DNA of 64,000 bases from CAJCIS01 sp965276755 (GCA_965276755.1 OZ255625.1:558001-622000); one strand, 5' to 3'. Shown: positions 43,492 to 52,447, counted from the first letter of the stretch. Numbers and translations: made by a program. The notes: generated from the letters alone by a model not told the origin.

Positions 43492-44136
43492 ATGCGCACG
43501 CTGGCGATAGGATCAGCCGCGCGCGGCTGCCTGGCCTGCGTCGTGGAAGACAGCACGGTGCGCGCCCTTGTGCGGCTGGATGCAACGCACGGCCTGGCAG
43601 CCGCCATTCCGCCGGCGATCGCCGCCTTGCTGCGCGAAACGGGCATGCCCCAGTTGATCGCCGTGGTCGTCGGGCCAGGAAGCTTTACCGGCCTGCGCGC
43701 GGGCATTGCAGTGGCACTTGGTATCGGCTTGGGCGCGGGCGCGCCGGTGGTGGGCGTCCGCGTGGCGGAGGCACTGGCCGAAGCTCTGCCGCAATTGGGA
43801 GGGCGGGCGCTGTGGACTGCCGTGGCCGCCCGGCCCGGGCGCGTCTTCATCGGCTGGCAGGGTGAGCTAGAGGCCTTTTCGCTCGATGGCTTGCCGCCGG
43901 TCACAGGACGTGTCGCGGTAGCCGGCGATGCCGCCAATGAGGTGGCGGCAATCCTTGCGGCGCGTGGCGGCGACGTGATGCTGACGAGCGCGCGGCTGCC
44001 GCAGCCCGCCCAGATCGCGACCGTGGGTCTTGCACGCGCGCGCGGGGAGATCGCGCCGCTGCCGCCGGTGCCGCTCTATGTCGATGCGCCGGAGGCGCGC
44101 GCGCCGCAAAGTGGCCTTCGGCCGCCACCCGCATGA
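43492..44136 (+). CDS. tsaB: tRNA t6A37 modification protein TsaB
   Basis: A 214-residue actin-fold protein, the partner of TsaD in making threonylcarbamoyl-adenosine in ANN-reading tRNAs. Diagnostic: VVGPGSFTGLRAGIAVALGIG, with the early strand TLAIGSAARG holding the place of the usual TS/TA. It lacks the TsaD metal His pair, as expected. The stop overlaps the rimI start (ATGA), a very common tsaB-rimI arrangement. Confidence 0.92.
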   Translation: MRTLAIGSAARGCLACVVEDSTVRALVRLDATHGLAAAIPPAIAALLRETGMPQLIAVVVGPGSFTGLRAGIAVALGIGLGAGAPVVGVRVAEALAEALPQLGGRALWTAVAARPGRVFIGWQGELEAFSLDGLPPVTGRVAVAGDAANEVAAILAARGGDVMLTSARLPQPAQIATVGLARARGEIAPLPPVPLYVDAPEARAPQSGLRPPPA

Positions 44137-44600
44137 AAGACGCGCCTGCCATCCAGCTTGCCGGACCGGCCTACCCCCCGGTGCTCGCGGCCATTCATGG
44201 AACCGCCTTTTCGCCCGGGGAGGCCTGGAGTGTGGCGATGTTTGCCGCCCAGCTTGGGCTGCCTGGCGTATTTGCGTTGATGGAGGGGACGAATGGCCTG
44301 ATCGTGGCGCGCGTGGCCGCTGACGAGGCGGAGATCCTGACGCTGGCCGTGGCACCGCAGGGCCGCCGCCACGGTAGTGCGCGCCGGCTCGTGCACGCGG
44401 CGGCCGCGCAGGCGCGCGCGGCTGGGGCGGTCAAGATGTTCCTGGAGGTTTCGGCCGCGAACGAGGCGGCGCAGGCGCTTTACACGGCGTGTGGGTTTGC
44501 GCCGGTGGGGCGACGCCGGCGCTATTACGCGGATGGCACGGATGCGCAGGTTCTGGCGCTGGCGCTCATGGACGAAACGAATGCGCGGAACCTTAAATAA
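44133..44600 (+). CDS. rimI: Ribosomal-protein alanine N-acetyltransferase (RimI-like GNAT)
   Basis: A 155-residue GNAT acetyltransferase. The acetyl-CoA loop is LAVAPQGRRHGSARRLVHAA and the C-terminal motif is LEVSAANEAAQALYTACGFAPVGRRRRYY, the RimI-type end. Start ATG overlaps tsaB, so the two are coupled. Likely acetylates the N-terminal alanine of ribosomal protein S18. The stop TAA is directly followed by family B copy B11. Confidence 0.9.
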   Translation: MKDAPAIQLAGPAYPPVLAAIHGTAFSPGEAWSVAMFAAQLGLPGVFALMEGTNGLIVARVAADEAEILTLAVAPQGRRHGSARRLVHAAAAQARAAGAVKMFLEVSAANEAAQALYTACGFAPVGRRRRYYADGTDAQVLALALMDETNARNLK

Positions 44601-44601
44601 C

Positions 44602-44641
44602 GACGGGGGGTCTGGGGGGGGATGGCACATCTCCCCCAGCC
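44602..44641 (+). repeat. Family B interspersed hairpin (copy B11)
   Basis: GACGGGGGGTCTGGGGGGGGATG-GCA-CATCTCCCCCAG, starting one base after the rimI stop and ending at the stop of the converging TusA-like gene. It could terminate both. Confidence 0.88.
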
Positions 44642-44901
44642 TATCTGCGGCGAAGAAGAAGCAGAGTCGTCCCGTTCGCATCCAAGACCTGCGAAAGCAC
44701 GCCATGGCCCTGCTCGGCGCAAGTGCGCGGCACGTTGCGCGCCGCCTCCTCCCCGCGAAGACGCACGGAGAGGACCTGGCCGCTGCGCAGGTGGTCCAGT
44801 GCCAGGCGTGTGCGCACGAAGGTCATGGGGCACGTCTCGGCCGTGATGTCGATCTGAAGGTCGGGTTCTGTGGCCGCGCGGGCGCTTGACTGTAATGACA
44901 C
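44641..44901 (-). CDS. TusA-family sulfur carrier protein, second copy
   Basis: An 86-residue TusA-like protein from the GTG at 44901. The Cys motif is ITAETCPMTFVRTRLAL: CPMTFV in place of the usual CPLP, as in other TusA-like proteins of the CPMT type, with a conserved LRSGQVLSVRLRGEEAARNV following. Probable persulfide carrier; partner unknown. It reads toward rimI. Confidence 0.8.
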   Translation of the reverse strand: MSLQSSARAATEPDLQIDITAETCPMTFVRTRLALDHLRSGQVLSVRLRGEEAARNVPRTCAEQGHGVLSQVLDANGTTLLLLRRR

Positions 44902-44993
44902 GGTAAAACTCCAATGTTGGAACCGCCTGTTGCAGACTCCGCCAATCACGCCCTTATGAGGGCAAGTCTATCCCTCCGATCAAGGTTGCGTTC

Positions 44994-45407
44994 ATGGCCG
45001 ACAGTCCAGTGTCGATGGATGTGCTTGGGCTTACCGCGCAGATCGTGTCAGCCCACGTATCGCACAATATCGTTCCATCCGAGCAATTGCCGGCGTTGAT
45101 AGGCGACATCTACCGCACGTTGTCGGGCATGGGCCAAGAGGCGCCTGCCTCCGTCGACAAGCCGGCGCCGGCGGTGCCGGTCAAGAAATCGATCTTTCCC
45201 GATTATCTCGTGTGTCTGGAAGACGGCAAGAAATTGAAGATGCTCAAGCGCCATTTGAGCACGGCCTATGACATGACGCCCGACCAGTATCGCGAGAAGT
45301 GGGGGCTGGACGCGGATTATCCCATGGTGGCGCCCAGCTATGCCAGCCACCGGTCTTCGCTGGCCAAGCAGATAGGCTTGGGGACGAAGCCGCGCAGCAA
45401 GAAGTAA
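44994..45407 (+). CDS. mucR: MucR-family zinc-finger transcriptional regulator
   Basis: A 137-residue Ros/MucR regulator, a DNA-binding repressor or nucleoid-like protein that recognises AT-rich sites and controls surface polysaccharide and motility genes in alphaproteobacteria. The zinc-finger region is YLVCLEDGKKLKMLKRHL and the DNA-binding tail is MTPDQYREKWGLDADYPMVAP, both diagnostic. It is a free-standing gene. The plus end converges on the MprF-like gene across family B copy B12. Confidence 0.95.
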   Translation: MADSPVSMDVLGLTAQIVSAHVSHNIVPSEQLPALIGDIYRTLSGMGQEAPASVDKPAPAVPVKKSIFPDYLVCLEDGKKLKMLKRHLSTAYDMTPDQYREKWGLDADYPMVAPSYASHRSSLAKQIGLGTKPRSKK

Positions 45408-45422
45408 TCCAAACTGAGGAAC

Positions 45423-45456
45423 CGGGGGGTCTGGGGATGGTACATCCCACCCAGCC
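45423..45456 (+). repeat. Family B interspersed hairpin (copy B12), shortened
   Basis: CGGGGGGTCTGGGGATG-GTA-CATCCCACCCAG: the family pattern with two G-C pairs lost from the outer stem. It lies between the converging mucR and MprF-like genes, next to the unusual end of the latter. Confidence 0.8.
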
Positions 45457-45461
45457 TTCTG

Positions 45462-47588
45462 CTACTCGCCAACCTGATCAATTCTAGCCGCGCCACCCCG
45501 TCGCTGCGAGCGCCGACGGCCAAGCCCAGGCAGCACAGGCAGCAGGGCAACCAGATCGCGCTCCGCCACGCAGCACAAATACTGCCCGCCTGCGGCGCCG
45601 GCATCCGCGGGCAGACCGTCAGGGCCCAGCGGCAGCGCGGTCAGGCCAAGGTCGGCGTACACCTTCAGCAGGTCCCGGCCCGCACGCCACACCGCGGCAT
45701 GCCGACCCTCCTGCTGCGCCAGGTCGCGCAGGCGCCAGATCGCCGAGACACGGTCGCTGTGCGCGCCGGCCGGATCGCCCAGGCCAAGCAGCACGCCCCC
45801 GGACCGCTGGAATGCGATCCCTGCGCGGCCGCCCTCGCCCATGACCAGGCCGTCGGCGACAGGCGGCGGCAGTGCGCCGAGGGCGGCGTAACGCAGCCGG
45901 CCCTCTGCATTCCACGGCAGGGCCATGACGCGGCCCGGGCGGATCACGCCCCAGAGTGCCGAGAGAAGCAGGACCACTGCCAGGCCGACGGCCAGGCGCA
46001 CGGAGGTGGGCGTTTCGCGGCTAAGCACGACGGCCCACCAACTGGTCTGGGCCAAGCGGTGAACCTTGGGCTCGAAATTGGCGAGCCAGACGACGCTGCC
46101 CAGAAGCGCGAAGAGCGGCAGAAGCGTGCCCGGGCGCAGCGTGTGGCTGATTAGCCGCGCGTGGCGGTAATAGGCGTCGCGGAATGGCGCGACCGAAAGG
46201 GCGGCCACGACCAGGCCGATGGGCACCCAGTTGGGCTCGCCCTGTACGGCCGTGACCGCGGCGCCCAGCAGCAGAAGCAGGATGGTGAACCCCCAGGCGA
46301 GTGTCACGCGCAGGGACAGGCCGATGGCCAGCACCATGAGCGCGGTGCCGAGCAGGCTGGTGACGTATTGGCCGGCACTGGCGGCGAAGCTGGCCAGGCC
46401 CGGCGCCATCCACGAATAGTCCGGGTGCATGTCCAGCATGCCGATGGAGAGCAGCATGGCGCCGCAGACTGCAACGCCGCCGGTGCTGGCGGCAACGGCG
46501 AAATCGGGCTCGCTCCAGCGGGTCTGGCCAGGGACGGTGCGGCCGGCGATGCCGCGGCCGCGCATAAAGACTTCGTTGCCGGCGAACAGGGCGCCGGCGA
46601 GGAAGAGCGGGATGACATAGTAATAGAGGCGGAAGATGAAGGTGGTGCTGAGCACGACCGGCGCCGGCAAATAGCGCGACAGGCCAAGCAGGATGGCGGC
46701 GTCGAAGACGCCCAGGCCGCCCGGGACGTTGGCGACCAGGCCAACCGCGTAGCTGGCGAGATAGACGGCCAGGAAACGCAGCCAGGTCAGGCCATGCGCC
46801 TGAGGAAGCAGGGCGTAGAAGATGCTGGCGGTGACCGCGACATCCACGGTGGCAAGGGCCACCTGTGTCAGCGCCATGCGCCAGCCGGGAAGCTCGATAC
46901 TGCGGCCGCGAAAATGCAGGATCGGGTATTTCGTGGACACGAAGATGTAGGCGCCGACGATCGACCACAGGCCGACGCCGATCAGGGTGAGCGACCAGAG
47001 CGGCAGGTGCTCGCCGAACCAGGGGACGGCGCGGGGCTCGCCGAAGAGGATGGCGCCGCCGAGGGACATGCCGCCGAGGCCGAAGGTCAGGCTGCAGAAG
47101 GCGATCACCTTGGCGATCTGCTCGGGCGTCAGGCCCCAGTGGGAGTAGAGGCGGTAGCGGACGGCGGCACCCGAGACGGCGGCGAAACCTAGGTTGTGGG
47201 CGAGCGCGTAGGCGCAGAAACTGGCGAGTGCGGTGCGGGCGTAGCTGACGCGGTGGCCGGCGTAGATCGTGGCCAGGCGGTCGTAGAAGGTCAGCACGCC
47301 GTAGGCGAGCAGGTTCCACACGGCCGCGACCATCAGCGCATGGGCGGGAATGTTGCGCATGGCGCGGCCGACATCGCGCAGGTTGAGGTGGCGGAATTCA
47401 CGCTGGACCACGAAGATCGCGCCGATCAACAGTGCCACGCCGAGCACGGCCGGGATGTGCCTGGCGCCGCGGCGCAGGGTGGCGAGAGGGTCGGCGCTTG
47501 GGGTGGCGTCGGCGGGAATGGGCGGCACCGGGGGCTTGTGACGGGACGTAACCAGGGGGTTTTTCGGCGGTTTTGGGCTTGGGTGCAA
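45462..47588 (-). CDS. MprF-like lipid flippase/synthase with shortened C-terminal domain
   Basis: A 708-residue protein. The long N-terminal part has about 14 spans and the UPF0104/LPG synthase features (GVLTFYDRLATIYAGHRVSYARTALASFCAYAL, VSGAAVRYRLYSHWGLT, NVPGGLGVFDAAIL). The C-terminal DUF2156 lysyltransferase domain begins (RYAALGALPPP, GRAGIAFQRSGGVLLGLGDPAGA, WRAGRDLLKVYADLGLTALPLG) but stops after about 150 residues. Full-length MprF proteins run to roughly 840-880. The end is an Arg-rich RRRSQRRGGAARIDQ tail. It may still flip lipids but probably cannot aminoacylate them. The start (TTG at 47588) is uncertain. Confidence 0.82.
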   Translation of the reverse strand: MHPSPKPPKNPLVTSRHKPPVPPIPADATPSADPLATLRRGARHIPAVLGVALLIGAIFVVQREFRHLNLRDVGRAMRNIPAHALMVAAVWNLLAYGVLTFYDRLATIYAGHRVSYARTALASFCAYALAHNLGFAAVSGAAVRYRLYSHWGLTPEQIAKVIAFCSLTFGLGGMSLGGAILFGEPRAVPWFGEHLPLWSLTLIGVGLWSIVGAYIFVSTKYPILHFRGRSIELPGWRMALTQVALATVDVAVTASIFYALLPQAHGLTWLRFLAVYLASYAVGLVANVPGGLGVFDAAILLGLSRYLPAPVVLSTTFIFRLYYYVIPLFLAGALFAGNEVFMRGRGIAGRTVPGQTRWSEPDFAVAASTGGVAVCGAMLLSIGMLDMHPDYSWMAPGLASFAASAGQYVTSLLGTALMVLAIGLSLRVTLAWGFTILLLLLGAAVTAVQGEPNWVPIGLVVAALSVAPFRDAYYRHARLISHTLRPGTLLPLFALLGSVVWLANFEPKVHRLAQTSWWAVVLSRETPTSVRLAVGLAVVLLLSALWGVIRPGRVMALPWNAEGRLRYAALGALPPPVADGLVMGEGGRAGIAFQRSGGVLLGLGDPAGAHSDRVSAIWRLRDLAQQEGRHAAVWRAGRDLLKVYADLGLTALPLGPDGLPADAGAAGGQYLCCVAERDLVALLPVLPGLGRRRSQRRGGAARIDQVGE

Positions 47589-47628
47589 ATGTTGGCGCGG
47601 GGGCGAGGCTCAGGTTAAGGCAAGGTAA

Positions 47629-47658
47629 GGCTGGAGGATATGTGCCATCCCCCCAGCC
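47629..47658. repeat. Partial family B hairpin (copy B13)
   Basis: GGCTGGAGGATATGTGCCATCCCCCCAGCC retains the core hairpin but lacks the CCCCCCGTC tail. It lies in the divergent gap between the MprF-like and glycosyltransferase genes. Confidence 0.75.
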
Positions 47659-47761
47659 TTTTCTCAAAGACGCTCAAGCAAGCCCCTGGCAATCTAGCGC
47701 CACTGTCCCAGCAATAATTGGTGGCCTAGGACGCAGGCACAACAGCAGGAACACTCGCGGC

Positions 47762-48610
47762 ATGAAATGGCCCCTTGCCGTCGTCACGATGGTCTATAAC
47801 GAACCCGATTTCCTGCCAGTCTGGGCGGCGCATTACCGCAAAGCCGTCGGTGCTGCGCATTGCTACGTGATTGACCATGGCTCTGATGACGGGTCAGTCG
47901 CCGCGTCCAGCCCCTATAATGTGATGGCGCTGGAGCGATCCCCACTCGACGAGGTCTGGCGGGCCAATGTCGTCTCCGATGTGTGCCGCAAGTTGCTCGC
48001 GAATTACAACTCTGTTGCCTACACAGATGTCGATGAGCTGCTCGTTGCAGATCCGCGCCGTTTCACCGATCTGGCTGGTCTTGCTGCGTCAACCGATGTC
48101 GATGTCTTGACGGCCTTCGGGACCAATATGCTTGAAGTGGAGGGCGATGCGCCGATAGATTTCGCTTTGCCGATCACCATGCAAAGGCGCTGGACCCGGC
48201 CTTTCTCCAGCCTTTGCAAACCTTCGCTCGTGCGCCGGCCGGTGCAGTGGTCCATGGGGTTTCATGTCGCAGACGCTCCGAGCGCATTTGGCGGCCTATA
48301 TCTTTTTCATATCGCCTATGTCGACAGGCAGATCACGGCGCGGCGTCAGGCCAAACGGTGCAGCGTGACGCGGCCCGAAGGCCACGGCGACCATCATGGT
48401 ATTGCACCAGACGAAATGGTCAGGCTGATGCACGATGACACGACCTTGCCGCAGGACCCCATTGCGCAATTGGGTGGCGGGGCGGAGCTGCTCTTTATCT
48501 CCGAGCTGCTCCGCCTCGGCCGGCCCGCGCATGGCGGCCGGATTATTGCGGCGGACCGTCAACCAGGTGTGCTTTGGGCGATGCCAAAATGGCTGTACGG
48601 CGTTTTTTAA
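47762..48610 (+). CDS. Glycosyltransferase family 2-like protein
   Basis: A 282-residue protein with the GT-A type opening AVVTMVYNEPDFLPVWAAHYRKAVGAAHCYVIDHGSDDGS and the metal-binding D-x-D-like AYTDVDELLVADP. This resembles GT2/GT92-like enzymes that add sugars to polysaccharides or lipids. No membrane span or signal peptide is evident. It stands alone; substrate unknown. Confidence 0.8.
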   Translation: MKWPLAVVTMVYNEPDFLPVWAAHYRKAVGAAHCYVIDHGSDDGSVAASSPYNVMALERSPLDEVWRANVVSDVCRKLLANYNSVAYTDVDELLVADPRRFTDLAGLAASTDVDVLTAFGTNMLEVEGDAPIDFALPITMQRRWTRPFSSLCKPSLVRRPVQWSMGFHVADAPSAFGGLYLFHIAYVDRQITARRQAKRCSVTRPEGHGDHHGIAPDEMVRLMHDDTTLPQDPIAQLGGGAELLFISELLRLGRPAHGGRIIAADRQPGVLWAMPKWLYGVF

Positions 48611-48627
48611 AACAACGACGGCATGGC

Positions 48628-50202
48628 TCAAGCCGCGTTTTCAGCCTTACGTATCAGCGCCGTCTCGATCAGAGATACCGTCTCCGCCACACCATAGAGT
48701 GCGACAAACCCACCGAAACGCGGCCCTTCCTGCTGGCCCAGCAACACCTGATATAAACACCCGAACCAATCCTTGAGCGCGCGAAACGGGTGGCGCTTGC
48801 CCACCTCATAGACTGCGGTCTGTATCGTCTCCGCATCCGCCCGCGCGTCAATGCCGCGCAGGGTTTCAGCGAGGTCGGCAAGGGCCGCATGCTCGGTGTT
48901 ATCGGCGGCGCGAAAGGTTTTCGTCGGCCGCACGATGTCCTGATAATAGGCGATGGCGTGTCCGACCAGGCGCGCCAGAAAGGGCTGAGTGTCTGCCGAG
49001 GCATCGGGGATATAGCGACGGATAAAGCCCCATAGGATATCGGGCGTCTCGGCATTCACCACGCTGGCCAGATTGAGCAGCATGTTGAAGGGGATCGGGC
49101 TGCCGGTGTGGCCGGGAATGTCGCCGGCGTGGAAATGCCAGGCAGGGTTTGCCTTTTGCGCGTCGGCATCTTCGGTGCGGGCGCGTTCGACATTGGCCAC
49201 GTATTCGTCCGTCGCGCGCGGGATCACGTCGAAATACAGTTTCTTGGCGCGATGCGGCTGGTTGTACATGAATTGGCTGAGGCTTTCGGGCGGGGCGTAG
49301 CGCAGCCATTCCTCGATAGAGAGGCCGTTGCCTTTCGACTTGCTGATCTTCTGCCCATGCTCGTCGAGAAACAATTCGTAGGTATAACCGATCGGCGGCT
49401 TGGCGCCGAGCACTTCGCACACGCGCGTCGATAGCTTGACGCTGTCGATCAGATCCTTGCCCGACATCTCATAATCCACGCCCAGCGCATACCAGCGCAT
49501 CGCCCAATCGGCCTTCCACTGGCATTTTGTCGCGCCACCATAGACGCTTGTCTCGAAACGCTCGCCGCCCTCATCGGTCCAGAAGAGCGTGCCCGCGTCC
49601 GCATCGACCTGGTCGATATGCACCTGCATGACCACGCCCGTGCGTGGATGGAGGGGCAGCAGCGGCGCGTAGGTGGCGCGGCGGTCCGGCCCGAGCGTGG
49701 GCAGGACGACGGCAATGACTTCGTCAAAACTCTCCAGGATGCGGCGCAGCGCGGCATCAAAGCGGCCGGCGGCGTAATATTCACTGGAGGAGCCGAAGCT
49801 ATATTCAAAGCCGAACCCGTCGAGAAAGCCGCGCAGGCGCGCGTTGTTGTGCGCGCCGAAACTCTCATGCGTGCCGAAAGGGTCGGGGATGCGCGTCAGC
49901 GGGCGGCCGAGATATTCGCGCAGCATGTCGCGGTTGGGCACATTGTCGGGCACTTTGCGCAGACCGTCCATGTCATCGGAAAACGCCAGCAATTGTGAGG
50001 GCTTGCCGGTCAGCACCGTGTAGGCGTGGCGCACCCAACTGGTGCGCGCGACCTCGCCGAACGTGCCGATATGCGGCAGCCCGGAGGGACCGTAGCCGGT
50101 TTCGAACAGCATTTCGCGCTTGGCCTGCTGCTCGGCGCGCACGGCAAGTTTTTGTGCCTCCTCGAAGGGCCAGGCGCGGGGGAGTGCTGCACTATCGGAC
50201 AT
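48628..50202 (-). CDS. lysK: Class I lysyl-tRNA synthetase
   Basis: A 524-residue archaeal-type (class I) lysyl-tRNA synthetase, common in alphaproteobacteria in place of the class II enzyme. The HIGH equivalent is SGLPHIGTFGEVARTSWVR and the KMSKS equivalent is KISKSKGNGLSIEEWL. The Rossmann core and C-terminal helix bundle are continuous. The ATG at 50202 is preferred; a longer frame continues upstream through the opposite-strand NRDE and purC genes and is an artefact. Confidence 0.95.
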   Translation of the reverse strand: MSDSAALPRAWPFEEAQKLAVRAEQQAKREMLFETGYGPSGLPHIGTFGEVARTSWVRHAYTVLTGKPSQLLAFSDDMDGLRKVPDNVPNRDMLREYLGRPLTRIPDPFGTHESFGAHNNARLRGFLDGFGFEYSFGSSSEYYAAGRFDAALRRILESFDEVIAVVLPTLGPDRRATYAPLLPLHPRTGVVMQVHIDQVDADAGTLFWTDEGGERFETSVYGGATKCQWKADWAMRWYALGVDYEMSGKDLIDSVKLSTRVCEVLGAKPPIGYTYELFLDEHGQKISKSKGNGLSIEEWLRYAPPESLSQFMYNQPHRAKKLYFDVIPRATDEYVANVERARTEDADAQKANPAWHFHAGDIPGHTGSPIPFNMLLNLASVVNAETPDILWGFIRRYIPDASADTQPFLARLVGHAIAYYQDIVRPTKTFRAADNTEHAALADLAETLRGIDARADAETIQTAVYEVGKRHPFRALKDWFGCLYQVLLGQQEGPRFGGFVALYGVAETVSLIETALIRKAENAA

Positions 50203-50280
50203 GGGCCCCAAGCTACGCGGCAGCGCCCATCTTGAGCAAACGTCTTGGGCAAATGGGCGCGCGTGCCCATAGAAGGGCGC

Positions 50281-51003
50281 GTGTGCACGCTGATCCTTCT
50301 GTCTCGCCCCGGCCAGGCCTGGCCGTTGCTGGTCGCGGCCAATCGGGACGAGATGCTGGCCCGGCCGTGGCTGCCGCCGGGGGCACACTGGCCGGATCAG
50401 CCCGACGTGGTGGGCGGGCTGGACACGCTGGCGGGCGGGACGTGGCTGGCGATGAATGCGGCCGGCGTTGTCGCCGGCGTGTTGAACCGGGCGGCCTCGC
50501 TGGGGCCGGCAGAGGGGCGCGCCAGCCGCGGTGCGCTGCCGCTGGTGGCGCTGCGCCACGCCAGTGCGGCCGCGGCCGCCGGTGCAATGGCGGGGTTGGA
50601 TAGCGCGGCCTGGCGAGGTTTCAATCTGGTGGTGGCGGATGCGGCCGTGGCTTTTTTCCTGCGCGGGCTCGGGGAAGGTCCGGTGCAGGCGCAGGCGCTC
50701 GGCGCCGGGCTGCACATGATGACGTCGGGCGAGCCTGACGATATGTCCCACCCGCGCGTGGCGCGCCACCTGCCGCGTTGGCGAGACGCGGCGGCGCCCG
50801 TGCCGCCGGATTGGGGCGCCTGGCCTGCGCTGCTGGGCGATAGGCAGGGCCCATGGGCCGGGGCGCTGAACGTGCCCGAGGCGGGCGGCTTCGGCACGGC
50901 GAGTGCGGCCCTGCTGGGCACGGGTGCGCGCGGCGAGCGGGCCTTCCTCTTTGCACCCGGTCCACCCGATCGGGTGCCGTTCGGCCCCGTCCTTCTGCCC
51001 TGA
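50281..51003 (+). CDS. NRDE family protein (TANGO2-like)
   Basis: A 240-residue protein of the NRDE/TANGO2 group. The diagnostic AANRDEMLARP occurs early, and GGTWLAMNAAGVVAGVLNR follows. Family proteins start MCT; the GTG at 50281 gives VCTLILLSRPGQ, so it is the best start. The role is not settled (heme or acyl-CoA handling has been proposed for relatives). It is divergent to lysK. Confidence 0.85.
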   Translation: MCTLILLSRPGQAWPLLVAANRDEMLARPWLPPGAHWPDQPDVVGGLDTLAGGTWLAMNAAGVVAGVLNRAASLGPAEGRASRGALPLVALRHASAAAAAGAMAGLDSAAWRGFNLVVADAAVAFFLRGLGEGPVQAQALGAGLHMMTSGEPDDMSHPRVARHLPRWRDAAAPVPPDWGAWPALLGDRQGPWAGALNVPEAGGFGTASAALLGTGARGERAFLFAPGPPDRVPFGPVLLP

Positions 51004-51111
51004 GTTTCGCCGTGTGTTTCGCCGTGTGTTTCGCCCTGGGCGCCCTGCTGCTATAGCACGGCATCGCCGCCCCCACCTATCCAGGCCTGGGGACCAAGCA
51101 AAGGATAGACC

Positions 51112-51876
51112 ATGGCCCGCCGCCGGCAGCTCTATGAAGGCAAAGCCAAGATCCTGTTCGAAGGGCCCGAGCCGGGCACGCTCGTGCAGTATTTCAAGGA
51201 CGATGCCACCGCCGGCAATGGCGCCAAGAAGGGCATCATCACCGGCAAGGGCGTGCTGAACAACCGCATCAGCGAATACCTGATGATGCGCCTGGCCGAT
51301 ATCGGCGTGCCCAACCATTTCGTCCGCCGGCTGAACATGCGCGAGCAGCTGATTCGCGAAGTCGAGATCATTCCGCTCGAAATCGTCGTGCGCAATGTCG
51401 CCGCCGGCTCGCTGTGCACGCGGCTTGGCATTACGGAAGGCACGCGGCTGCCGCGCTCGATCATCGAGTATTACTACAAGAACGACACGCTGGGCGATCC
51501 CATGGTCGCCGAGGAGCACATCACCGCCTTTGGCTGGGCGAGCACGATGGACATGGACGATATCGTCGCACTCACGCTGCGCATCAACGATTTTCTGACC
51601 GGGCTGTTTCTGGGCGTCGGCATCACGCTGGTCGATTTCAAGCTGGAATTCGGCCGGCTGTATGAAAACGAGGATATGCGGATTGTGCTGGCCGACGAGA
51701 TCAGCCCGGATAATTGCCGGTTGTGGGATGTGCGCACGAACGAGAAGATGGACAAGGACCGGTTCCGGCGCGACCTCGGGCGCGTCGAGGAGGCCTACCA
51801 GGAAGTGGCCAAGCGGCTGGGGATTCTGCCTGAGGCGGGCTCGCGCGACATGAAGGGCCCGGAGACGATGCAGTGA
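51112..51876 (+). CDS. purC: Phosphoribosylaminoimidazole-succinocarboxamide synthase
   Basis: A 254-residue enzyme of purine synthesis that adds aspartate to CAIR to give SAICAR. RRQLYEGKAKILFEGPEPGT and LVDFKLEFGR are diagnostic, and DEISPDNCRLWD holds catalytic Asp residues. The start follows GGACCAAGCAAAGGATAGACC. It overlaps purS (GTGA). Confidence 0.96.
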   Translation: MARRRQLYEGKAKILFEGPEPGTLVQYFKDDATAGNGAKKGIITGKGVLNNRISEYLMMRLADIGVPNHFVRRLNMREQLIREVEIIPLEIVVRNVAAGSLCTRLGITEGTRLPRSIIEYYYKNDTLGDPMVAEEHITAFGWASTMDMDDIVALTLRINDFLTGLFLGVGITLVDFKLEFGRLYENEDMRIVLADEISPDNCRLWDVRTNEKMDKDRFRRDLGRVEEAYQEVAKRLGILPEAGSRDMKGPETMQ

Positions 51877-52121
51877 CTATGCGGGCCGTCGTCACGGTCG
51901 GGCTGAAGGAGGGCGTGCTGGATCCGCAAGGGCGCGCGATCGAACATGCGCTGCATGGGCTGGGATTCACCAACGTCGCCGAATTGCGCGCGGGCAAGGT
52001 GATCAGTTTCGTCATGGATGGCGTCAGCGCGGATGAAGCGCGCACGCAGGCCGACGCGATGGCGCGCCGATTGCTGGCCAATACTGTGATCGAGCAATTC
52101 GAAGTGGAGATAACGCCATGA
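51873..52121 (+). CDS. purS: Phosphoribosylformylglycinamidine synthase subunit PurS
   Basis: An 80-82-residue small subunit that bridges PurQ and PurL. Pattern: RAVVTVGLKEGVLDPQGRAIEHALHGLGF, then ELRAGKVISFVMDG and LLANTVIEQFEVEI. It may start at the GTG overlapping purC or at the ATG two codons later. purQ and purL do not follow. The stop overlaps the start of the Rap1a-like gene (ATGA). Confidence 0.94.
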   Translation: MTMRAVVTVGLKEGVLDPQGRAIEHALHGLGFTNVAELRAGKVISFVMDGVSADEARTQADAMARRLLANTVIEQFEVEITP

Positions 52122-52447
52122 TGCGTGTGTTGCTGGTGAGTGCGGTTATCTTAAGCGCGGGAACGGCTGCGGCGCAGCGCGTCTCGCGGGTGGATGGCAA
52201 TCGTTTGCTGACGATGTGCATGAGTGCGGGCAAGGGCGAATGCGACGCGTATCTGTCCGGCGTGGCTGACACCATTGCACTACAGGGACGCGCGCATGCA
52301 CAGGCCTGCATCCCTACCGGGGTGACAGGCACCCAGTTGCGCGAAGTCGTCACCAAATACGTCAGCAGCAATCCGCAAAGCCGGCAGGAAAAGGCGGCCG
52401 ATCTGACGATGAAGGCTTTTGCGGCCGCATTCCGTTGCCGCCCCTAG
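52118..52447 (+). CDS. Rap1a/Tai-family secreted protein
   Basis: A 109-residue exported protein with a signal peptide (MMRVLLVSAVILSAGTAAA). The mature part has the Rap1a/Tai pattern: GNRLLTMCMSAGKGECDAYLSGVAD, then ACIPTGVTGTQLREVVTKYV and AAAFRC at the end, with four Cys positioned for two disulfides. Named members are immunity proteins against type VI amidase effectors, but many relatives sit away from effectors. It is translationally coupled to purS. No effector gene is nearby. Confidence 0.78.
   Translation: MMRVLLVSAVILSAGTAAAQRVSRVDGNRLLTMCMSAGKGECDAYLSGVADTIALQGRAHAQACIPTGVTGTQLREVVTKYVSSNPQSRQEKAADLTMKAFAAAFRCRP

Noticed and set aside
50203..51519. Extended 963-residue frame upstream of the lysyl-tRNA synthetase
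   Set aside because: It runs antisense through the NRDE and purC genes; the synthetase starts normally at 50202.
52118..52447. Type VI effector/immunity locus
   Set aside because: The Rap1a-like gene has no amidase effector, VgrG, PAAR or other secretion gene near it.
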